DNA of 64,000 bases from assembly GCF_004353825.1 (NCBI RefSeq), contig NZ_SMNA01000004.1, positions 372,001-436,000 of the forward strand, read 5' to 3'. Positions 22,031 to 28,348 of this stretch are shown here, one piece after another. Position 1 is the stretch's first letter, and each line of letters opens with the position of its first letter. The translations under genes were made by a program, and so were the position numbers. The DNA is from Occultella glacieicola. GTDB lineage: Bacteria; Actinomycetota; Actinomycetes; Actinomycetales; Beutenbergiaceae. Under the pieces are notes generated by a model. The model was given only the letters and a program-made list of their open reading frames with translations. It was not told the origin of the DNA and ran no database searches.

Positions 22031-22360
22031 ATGCAGTACCTGGTTTCCGTGATCGATGACACGGCCGGCCTCGCCACCGATGAGGAGATGGCTGCGATCG
22101 ACGCGTTCAACGACACCCTGCGAGCGGGTGGGCACTGGGTCTTCGCCGGCGGGCTCGCCGCGCCGACCTCGGCCACCGTCATCGATAACCGCGGCGAGCA
22201 GGCGATCGTCTCCGACGGGCCGTTCGTGGAGTCCAAGGAGCACCTCGCCGGCCTGTGGATCTGGGAGGCCTCCGATCTCGACGTGGCGCTCAAGCTTGCG
22301 GAGGAGGGTTCGAAGGCCTGCAACCGTAGGCTCGAGGTCCGGCCGTTCCTGTCCGAGTGA
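22031..22360 (+). CDS. YCII-related DGPF-domain protein
   Basis: 109 residues. MQYLVSVIDD start, then the signature SDGPFVESKEHLAGLWIWEASDLDVAL and a terminal LEVRPF. YCII/DGPF proteins are small ferredoxin-like folds that co-occur with ECF42 sigma factors. The function is unproven; a regulatory or oxidative-stress role is proposed for the family. Its last codons overlap the sigma factor start (GTGA). Confidence 0.88.
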   Translation: MQYLVSVIDDTAGLATDEEMAAIDAFNDTLRAGGHWVFAGGLAAPTSATVIDNRGEQAIVSDGPFVESKEHLAGLWIWEASDLDVALKLAEEGSKACNRRLEVRPFLSE

Positions 22361-23604
22361 CCACGACCGATCCCCGCGAGGCAGTCACCCGGGCCCACCG
22401 CGAGGAGTGGGCCCGGGTGGTCGCCTCGCTGAGCCGGAGGTTCGGTGATCTCGACATTGCCGAGGACGCCGCCGCCGAGGCGTTCGCGACAGCGGTCGAG
22501 CGGTGGCCCACCGACGGCGTGCCAGCGAACCCCGGGGCCTGGCTGACCACGACCGCGGGCAACAGGGCGATCGACCGGATCCGCCGCGAGCGCAAGCGAG
22601 AGCACAAGCACTGGGAGGCGCAGGTGCTGAGCGACCCACCCGGATCCGGTGCCCCGGCCGGTGCCATCGATGACGACCGGCTCCGGCTGATCTTCACCTG
22701 TTGCCACCCGGCGCTGTCGATGGAGGCCAGGGTGGCGCTGACGCTGCGCCTGGTCGGCGGGCTGACCATGGCCGAGATCGCTCGCGCGTTCCTGGTTCGG
22801 GAGGACGCCATGACGCGCCGTCTCACCCGGGCGAAGACCAAGATCAAGCAGGCGAGGATCCCCTACCGGGTGCCGGACGCCGAGGACCTCCCGGCTCGGG
22901 TGACCAGCGTGCTCGCCGTGCTCTTCCTCGTCTTCAACGAGGGCTACCTGGCGAGCGGCCCGGACACCGGCCCGATCCGGCTGGACCTGACCGCCGAGGC
23001 GATCCGGCTCACCCGGCTGACACGAGGGTTGTTGCCCACGGACGGCGAGGTGGCCGGGCTGCTTGCGCTGATGCTGCTCACCGAGGCTCGCCGCCCGGCC
23101 CGGATCTCTGCCGCCGGTGATCTCCTGATGCTCGACGAGCAGGACCGGACCGCCTGGGACGTCGCCCTGATCGCCGAGGGTCACGCGCTCGTGCGTGAGC
23201 GGCTCGTCACCGGACTGGCTCCCGGGCGCTACCAGCTCCTCGCCGCGATCAACGCGGTGCACACCTCGGCCCGCACGATGGGCGAGACGGACTGGTCCCA
23301 GATCGTCGCTCTCTACGACCAGCTCGTGCGCATCGACACCTCACCGGTCGTCGCCCTGAACCGTGCCATCGCGATCGCCGAGGTGGCGGGACCGGACGTC
23401 GCGCTGGCGTTGGTCGACCGGCTCGAGAATCCGTTGGTCGGGTACCAGCCCTATCAGGCGACCCGGGCCGACCTGTTGCGCCGCCTGGGTCGCGGCCGGG
23501 AGGCGGACACTGCCTACGGCCTCGCGCTCGATCTGGCCGCGAGTCCTGCTGAGGCTGCGGCCCTGACCCGACGGCGCCGGTTGGGGCGGCCGCCCGGTGC
23601 GTAG
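22357..23604 (+). CDS. ECF RNA polymerase sigma factor, ECF42-type with C-terminal extension
   Basis: 415 residues from a GTG overlapping the previous stop. Region 2 (EEWARVVASLSRRFGDLDIAEDAAAEAFATAVERWP...IDRIRRERKREHK), region 4 (LTLRLVGGLTMAEIARAFLV with helix-turn-helix) and a long C-terminal part rich in TPR-like helices (VLAVLFLVFNEGYLAS, LALMLLTEARRPAR, YDQLVRIDTSPVVALNRAIA). This length and the DGPF neighbour define the ECF42 group, in which the extension replaces an anti-sigma factor. It probably activates its own operon. Confidence 0.92.
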   Translation: MTTTDPREAVTRAHREEWARVVASLSRRFGDLDIAEDAAAEAFATAVERWPTDGVPANPGAWLTTTAGNRAIDRIRRERKREHKHWEAQVLSDPPGSGAPAGAIDDDRLRLIFTCCHPALSMEARVALTLRLVGGLTMAEIARAFLVREDAMTRRLTRAKTKIKQARIPYRVPDAEDLPARVTSVLAVLFLVFNEGYLASGPDTGPIRLDLTAEAIRLTRLTRGLLPTDGEVAGLLALMLLTEARRPARISAAGDLLMLDEQDRTAWDVALIAEGHALVRERLVTGLAPGRYQLLAAINAVHTSARTMGETDWSQIVALYDQLVRIDTSPVVALNRAIAIAEVAGPDVALALVDRLENPLVGYQPYQATRADLLRRLGRGREADTAYGLALDLAASPAEAAALTRRRRLGRPPGA

Positions 23605-23613
23605 ACTCGGGCA

Positions 23614-23979
23614 ATGAGTCTTCTTGCTGCAGAGCGCGCGCTCCAAGCGGCCCAGCGCGCCGGCGACGTCAACGCGCTGGAGGCGCTGCTGCATGCGAGT
23701 TGCGTCGGCGCCGGCCCGGACGGGTCTGTCTTCTCCAAGGAGGACGACCTGGAGAGCTACCGCTCGGGTGCGCTGCAGATCACCCGCTTGGAGGAGGAAT
23801 CGCTGGACGTCCAGGAGGACGTCCTGAGCGGAACGACGAGGCTGGTCGCCGCCGTGGATGCGATCCAGGGCGGTACCGCGCTTTCCGCGCGGCTGATCTA
23901 CACGCGCCTCTGGGTGCGCGCAGATGAGGGTTGGCTGGTTCTGGCCGCCACGCTCGTACCCGCCGCTGAGCCCGCCTGA
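23614..23979 (+). CDS. NTF2-like (DUF4440-type) small protein
   Basis: 121 residues from the ATG at 23614. Pattern of a cone-shaped SnoaL/NTF2 fold: AERALQAAQRAGDVNALEALLHASCV, then FSKEDDLESYRSGALQI and ending in LIYTRLWVRADEGWLVLAATLVP. Members are ligand-binding pockets or small enzymes. It starts nine bases after the sigma factor stop and may be co-transcribed with it. No specific function can be given. Confidence 0.65.
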   Translation: MSLLAAERALQAAQRAGDVNALEALLHASCVGAGPDGSVFSKEDDLESYRSGALQITRLEEESLDVQEDVLSGTTRLVAAVDAIQGGTALSARLIYTRLWVRADEGWLVLAATLVPAAEPA

Positions 23980-24110
23980 GCGGACCCGGCGAGGCGTGCG
24001 CTCCACGACGTCGCGAGTCCGCTCGGTCGCGACCCAGGCGGCGACGAACGACGTCTGGGTGACCGCTCGAACATCTTCGCCGGCCGTGGCGGCTCGCTCG
24101 GAGCGGTGAC

Positions 24111-24139
24111 AGTGCTGAAGTGGTCGCCACTTCAGCACT
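24111..24139. repeat. Perfect inverted repeat with 13-bp arms
   Basis: AGTGCTGAAGTGG-TCG-CCACTTCAGCACT. The arms are AT-richer than their surroundings and the 3-base loop allows a tight hairpin. It lies between two convergent genes, upstream of a separate terminator; it could be a second terminator or the scar of a mobile element. Confidence 0.6.
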
Positions 24140-24164
24140 CTCGCCGAGCGCTGGTGGACATGCA

Positions 24165-24197
24165 GAACGCCCGACGGCGGGGGTCCGTCGGGCGTTC
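24165..24197 (-). terminator. Strong terminator hairpin
   Basis: GAACGCCCGACGG, a 7-base loop and CCGTCGGGCGTTC form a perfect 13-bp stem 27 bases downstream of the minus-strand Ala/Ser/Pro-rich gene. Confidence 0.75.
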
Positions 24198-24223
24198 CGG
24201 TCCGGGGGAGGCGGGCGGGTGGG

Positions 24224-24697
24224 TCAGTCGCCGGAGTCGGCCGACGGGGCGCTGTTCGCGGAGGCGGGGCTGGCCGGGGACGGCGCGGACGCGGGGCTGG
24301 CCGGGGACGGCGCGGACACGGGGCTGGCCACCGGGGACGGCGCAGACACCGGGCTGGCCACCGGGGACGGCGCCGAGACGGGGCTGGCCGGCGAGGGGGC
24401 GGAGACCGGGGAGGCCACCGGGGAGGGTGCGGAGACCGAGCTGATCGCGGTCACGGCCGAGACCGCGCTGCCGGGATCGACGGTCGCGGGATCGGTGGTG
24501 GCCGGGGTTGTGGTGGCCGGGGTGGGGTCGACTGCCGAGGTCGCCGACACCGCCGAGGTGACCTGGGTGGTGCTCGGCTGGGTCCGCTCCACGGTCGGGG
24601 CCTGCGTGAAGGTGTCCGCGGAGGCGGCCACGGCTCCGCCGGCGACGGCGACGACGCCGAGGGTTCCGGTGACGATCCATGCGGTGCGCTTGTTCAT
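24224..24697 (-). CDS. Small exported protein with Ala/Pro/Ser/Val repeats
   Basis: 157 residues from the ATG at 24697 (GAGAGAG upstream), the first residue of MNKRTAWIVTGTLGVVAVAGGAVAASA, an N-terminal export signal or membrane anchor. The rest is low complexity: a Thr/Ala/Val-rich linker, then about ten imperfect copies of SAPSPVASPV-like units down to the C-terminus. It would be an extended, possibly cell-wall-spanning protein. The repeats at DNA level (GGGGACGGCGC...) invite slippage and length variation. No homologous function recognised. Confidence 0.6.
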   Translation of the reverse strand: MNKRTAWIVTGTLGVVAVAGGAVAASADTFTQAPTVERTQPSTTQVTSAVSATSAVDPTPATTTPATTDPATVDPGSAVSAVTAISSVSAPSPVASPVSAPSPASPVSAPSPVASPVSAPSPVASPVSAPSPASPASAPSPASPASANSAPSADSGD

Positions 24698-24945
24698 GAT
24701 GTTCTCTCTCGTTTCTGGGCCCCGTGCGGGACGGGTCGGATCACTTGCTGACATCGACAAGAATTCCGAGCGCCGATGAGGTGCCGAGGAGAGCCGCATG
24801 AGGGAACTCTCACCTGAGGCGATCCGGTGGGGCGGCTCAGACCGGTGGCCTGCGCGCCGGTGGCCGCTATCAGATGCGACGGCATCGTGACCGACGCAGG
24901 TGTCCACAGGCCGATCGCCGAGGTCGGCTAGCGCAATACACTTGA
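24698..24945. other. Non-coding stretch upstream of the repeat-rich gene
   Basis: About 250 bases without a supportable gene; it presumably holds the promoter of the minus-strand gene, but I see no clear -35/-10 pair. Confidence 0.4.
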
Positions 24946-25365
24946 GACATCACAAGGGAGCTGGCGGACTACATCGAGGCGGGCAAGAACCTCGGTGCAG
25001 ACGAGCGTGAGATCGCCGCGCTTGCCCTCCGGCAAGTTGACGAGACCGAGCAGGCCGATCGACGCCGCCTGGGACGAGGTCGTCGACCGGCGGCTCGATG
25101 AGTTGGTGAGTGGCGAGGTCAAGCCGGTCTGTGGCAGGGAGACCCGTGCCATGGGTCGTGCCCTTACTCGGCCGGCGGCGCGAGTGACGCTCGATTGGAC
25201 CGAGCATCCCGGCGCTCGTGCCGACTATCTCGACGCCCTTGCCAGGCACGCGTCCATTGGTGACGGCGGACTGGGCGAGGAGTTCGCGGAGGAGGCTGAC
25301 GCTGCCACGGAGTTCATCCTCGCGTGGCCGGATGCAGCCCCTCGGCTGCCCTGTCGGCGGACGGG
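24946..25365 (+). pseudogene. Degraded toxin-antitoxin pair (addiction-module antitoxin and ParE-like toxin)
   Basis: The first part reads DITRELADYIEAGKNLGADEREIAALALRQVDETEQAD, with no in-frame start (a TGA precedes it). After a shift near 25050 it continues IDAAWDEVVDRRLDELVSGEVKPV, exactly the composition of the TIGR02574-type addiction module component. The next part, VTLDWTEHPGARADYLDALARHASIGDGGLGEEFAEEADAATEFI, matches the N-terminal half of ParE/RelE toxins, but it runs into the 3' end of hutG without the basic C-terminal strand. Missing start, frameshift and truncation show a dead remnant. Confidence 0.65.
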
Positions 25366-26298
25366 TCATGGCATCCGGTTGGCGGTGGGTCGTGAACCCA
25401 GACCTGCCGCGACCTCAAGTACACACAGCGCGGCGAGCCGCACGGTGCGCTGGTCGGGCGCGTCGGCCCCGGCGTCGATCTCGGTGAGATCGACCGAGAC
25501 GACGGCGGGGTGTCGCCCGGCGGCGCGGGCGGCGGCCCGTAGTTCGTGGGCCGCCAGGCCGCCCGGGAGGGAGGCGGGGCAGGCGGGGGCCACGGACCTG
25601 TCGCAGACGTCGACGTCCAGGTCGACGTGGACGGGGCCGCCGGCGGCGGAGGCGATCTCCAGGGCCTGCGCCATCACGTCGCCCATCGGGCGCCGGTGCA
25701 GTTCGTCCCGGTGGACGATCGTGATGCCGAGGTCGCGGGCCCGCGCCGTGTAGGCAGCCGAGTTCGCGAAGTCCGCGATGCCGACCTGCACCACCCGGCG
25801 ACCGTCCAGGCCGGCCTCGATCAGGCGGCGCACGGGGGAGCCGTTGCTGACGCCGTCGCGCAGGTCGTGGTGGGCGTCCAGGGTGACCAGGCCCGCCGTC
25901 GCGATCGCGTCGCCGCAGGCGCCGAGGGCGGCGGGCACGGTCGCGGCGTTGTCGCCGCCGAGGGCGACCAGCAGGCGTGATCGTGCCACGGCGTCGGCCA
26001 CGGCCCGAGTCGCGCGCGCCTCGCCGTCCGGGCCGTCCGGCTCGGGGACGTCACCGACGTCCGCGAAGACCAACCCGCCGACCTCCGCCGGCGGCGACCC
26101 GCCGCCGTCGGGCACCACGAACGGGCTGTAGCGACGCAGCGCCGCGCGGACCGCGGCGGGGGTGGCGTGCGCGCCGGTGGGGGACAGGGACGTTCGGTGG
26201 GTGCCGATCCCGATCAGGGTGAGATCGGCACCCTCGGCGGGCAGCGGCGGCCAGTCGCCGGCGCGGGGCCAGAGCGGGTCGTGCGACAGCGCTGTCAT
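25366..26298 (-). CDS. hutG: Formimidoylglutamase, arginase/ureohydrolase fold
   Basis: 310 residues. Ureohydrolase motifs in order: LVALGGDNAAT, TLDAHHDLRDG (DAHxD), VHVDLDVDVCDRS (DxDxxD) and SVDLTEID. It would cleave N-formimidoyl-L-glutamate to glutamate and formamide, completing the hut route with hutH, hutU and hutI in this window; agmatinase or arginase activity is the alternative. The first metal motif is GGDN instead of GGDH, so one manganese-binding histidine is replaced by asparagine. No copy of the hut palindrome is evident in the 124 bases upstream. Confidence 0.8.
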   Translation of the reverse strand: MTALSHDPLWPRAGDWPPLPAEGADLTLIGIGTHRTSLSPTGAHATPAAVRAALRRYSPFVVPDGGGSPPAEVGGLVFADVGDVPEPDGPDGEARATRAVADAVARSRLLVALGGDNAATVPAALGACGDAIATAGLVTLDAHHDLRDGVSNGSPVRRLIEAGLDGRRVVQVGIADFANSAAYTARARDLGITIVHRDELHRRPMGDVMAQALEIASAAGGPVHVDLDVDVCDRSVAPACPASLPGGLAAHELRAAARAAGRHPAVVSVDLTEIDAGADAPDQRTVRLAALCVLEVAAGLGSRPTANRMP

Positions 26299-26422
26299 GG
26301 TCGAAGGTTAGTCGTGGGGACCGCGGCCCCCGATGTGCCTCAGAGGACAGGAACTGACCGCTTCCTTCCGTAGTCTCGGACCAGGCGATCGGGCAGCGGT
26401 TGCCGCGACGAAAGGCTGATCG

Positions 26423-26794
26423 ATGGACTGGAAGATCGAGCTCATCTTCGTGCCGGTGTCCGACGTGGACCGGGCCAAGGAGTTCTACGTGCGGATCGGC
26501 TTCAACGCCGACCACGACCAGACGCCGACCGAGGGGCTGCGCTTCGTGCAGATGACCCCACCGGGATCGGCGTGCTCGATCGCGTTCGGCACGGGCCTCG
26601 GGACGGGCCTGGAGCCCGGACAGCAGAACACGATCCAGGTGGTGGTGCCGAACGCCGAGGAGGCGCTCGCCCACCTGAGGTCGGTCGGTGTCGAGGCCAC
26701 CGGGGTCGACGAGCAGGCCTGGGGCAACTTCGTCACGTTCGACGACCCGGACGGCAACACCTGGACGCTGCAGGAACTGCCCGTAAGGACCTGA
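26423..26794 (+). CDS. VOC (glyoxalase/bleomycin-resistance) family protein
   Basis: 123 residues. Two beta-alpha-beta-beta-beta units: IELIFVPVSDVDRAKEFYVRIGF and a second half ending in NFVTFDDPDGNTWTLQEL. The terminal glutamate motif is a usual metal ligand. Members act as lyases, dioxygenases or binding proteins; the substrate is unknown. Divergent from hutG. Confidence 0.82.
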   Translation: MDWKIELIFVPVSDVDRAKEFYVRIGFNADHDQTPTEGLRFVQMTPPGSACSIAFGTGLGTGLEPGQQNTIQVVVPNAEEALAHLRSVGVEATGVDEQAWGNFVTFDDPDGNTWTLQELPVRT

Positions 26795-26838
26795 GCCGGT
26801 CCATCCCACCGGGAGCGCCCGGTTCGTAGACCGGTGCG

Positions 26839-27117
26839 ATGGGTGGGACGTTCGCCGTCACGATGGGTGACCGGGGTCGCCTGGTGGTTCCCGCAGAGCT
26901 GCGCGAGCGCGCGGGTCTGAGTTCCGGCACGCCGCTGATCCTGGCGGAGAGCCCGGCAGGCTTGATCGTGATGACCCGCGCCCAGGCGCGCGCGTATATG
27001 CGGCGGCAACTTGCGGGAGCCGACCTGGTCGGTGACCTCCTGGAGGAGCGACGCCGGGCGGCCGCCACGGCGGACGCCGCCCGGGGCTCGGCCGGGGGCG
27101 TCCGACAGATCCGCTGA
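26839..27117 (+). CDS. AbrB/SpoVT-type DNA-binding protein
   Basis: 92 residues. Swapped-hairpin AbrB domain in the first 45 residues (AVTMGDRGRLVVPAELRERAGLSSGTPLILAESPAGLIVMT), followed by a helical tail (LVGDLLEERRRAAATADAA). Such proteins act as antitoxins or small regulators. No toxin gene follows on the same strand, so it may be a solitary regulator or an orphan antitoxin. Confidence 0.75.
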   Translation: MGGTFAVTMGDRGRLVVPAELRERAGLSSGTPLILAESPAGLIVMTRAQARAYMRRQLAGADLVGDLLEERRRAAATADAARGSAGGVRQIR

Positions 27118-27130
27118 GCCGGCGGTGCCC

Positions 27131-27709
27131 TCACCCGTGCCGGGTCGGCCGGTAGAGGAACTCCTGGATGTTGGCGTCCAGGGTCCGGGTCTCGAGCAGC
27201 TCGAGGTCGAAGTCCGCGGCGCCCCGGAAGATCGGGTCCATGCCGTTCTCGCCCGTGATCACCGGGAACAGGGTGACGTGCACCCGGTCGACGAGGCCGG
27301 CGTTCAGCAGCGCGTTGTTCATCGCGAGGCTGCCGTGGGAGCGCAGCGGCACGTCGGACTCCTGCCGGAGCCGGGCCACGACGTCGACGGCGTCGCCGCG
27401 CTCGATCGTCGCGTCCGGCCAGTCGAGCGGGGCGGTCAGGATGGAGGAGACCACGGTGGTGGGCAGGTTTCGCATGCGGGTCACCCAGGCGTCGCGCACG
27501 TCGTCGCCCTCGGTGCTCGCGGCCAGCATGTCCACGAACGAGCGGAACGTGTGCGCCCCGAGGACCAGCCGCTGCTCCTCGCTGTAGACGGCCAGCCGGC
27601 GCTCGAGCAGCTCCGGGCCCTGCTTGCCCCAGTACCCGGTCCAGTCCCCGCCGGCCGCGCCGTAGCCGTCGAGGCTGCAGAACACGTCGAAGGTGTAGGT
27701 GGCGGTCAT
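27131..27709 (-). CDS. Dihydrofolate reductase family (RibD C-terminal-like) protein
   Basis: 192 residues from the ATG at 27709 (GAGGAG ribosome binding site); the frame is open 21 codons more. Signatures: MTATYTFDVFCSLDGYGAAGGDW, RLVLGAHTFRSFVDML, SDVPLRSHGSLAMNNALLNAGLVDRVHVTLFPVITG. Predicted NADPH-dependent reductase of unknown substrate. Paralogous to the proteins at 21407 and 30694. Confidence 0.82.
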   Translation of the reverse strand: MTATYTFDVFCSLDGYGAAGGDWTGYWGKQGPELLERRLAVYSEEQRLVLGAHTFRSFVDMLAASTEGDDVRDAWVTRMRNLPTTVVSSILTAPLDWPDATIERGDAVDVVARLRQESDVPLRSHGSLAMNNALLNAGLVDRVHVTLFPVITGENGMDPIFRGAADFDLELLETRTLDANIQEFLYRPTRHG

Positions 27710-27818
27710 GGTCGGCTCCTCGCGAGATGGTGGGCTTCGATGGGACAGACCCAGGGCCGGCGCGGAACTCACCGGGGTGCCTCCCTCCTCGCTCGGAGCC
27801 GCCTGACAGACTCGGGCG

Positions 27819-28211
27819 GTGGCCGGATTCCATCATGTCGAGTTGTGGATCGCCGATCTCGAGCAGGCCCGCACGGAGTGGGGCTGGCTCCTGTCGCGAG
27901 TGGGCTTCGCCCTCGACGGTGACTTCTCGGGCGGCCAGACCTGGAGCGGGGGCGGCGCCTACCTCACCTTCACCACGTCGCCGAACCTGACGACGGCGGT
28001 GCACGACCGTCGCCGGGCGGGCCTGAACCATCTCGCGTTCAAGGCCGGCCCACAGGCAGCGGTCGACGCGATCATGGCCGACGCGCCGGAGCACGGCTGG
28101 CGGCCGCTCTACCAGGAGCGTTACCCGCACGCGGGCGGTCCCGACCACTACGCAGGGTGGCTGGAGAACTCCGCAGGCTTCAAGTCCGAGATCGTCGCCG
28201 ACTCCCCGTAG
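27819..28211 (+). CDS. VOC family protein
   Basis: 130 residues from GTG 27819. Glyoxalase-fold halves: MAGFHHVELWIADLEQARTEWGWLLSRVGF and AGLNHLAFKAGPQAAVDAIM, with HYAGWLENSAGFKSEIVA at the end giving the usual metal-binding glutamate. Cytoplasmic, substrate unknown. Confidence 0.8.
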   Translation: MAGFHHVELWIADLEQARTEWGWLLSRVGFALDGDFSGGQTWSGGGAYLTFTTSPNLTTAVHDRRRAGLNHLAFKAGPQAAVDAIMADAPEHGWRPLYQERYPHAGGPDHYAGWLENSAGFKSEIVADSP

Positions 28212-28348
28212 GACCGCCGCCCGACGCCGGATCGGGCCCGGTTGCCCCATCGGACGCCCGATCTGCCCGTTCGGCCGGTCGCCGCGGGCGGGAGGGCCCC
28301 AGGACGTGCACCGTACGCTCGCGCCAGGTTCTCACCTCGGGACGGCGG

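Noticed and set aside
26299-26422. A hut operator before hutG (GTCTCGGACCAG)
   Set aside because: The arms are not complementary and the spacing is two bases short; not comparable with the other three sites.
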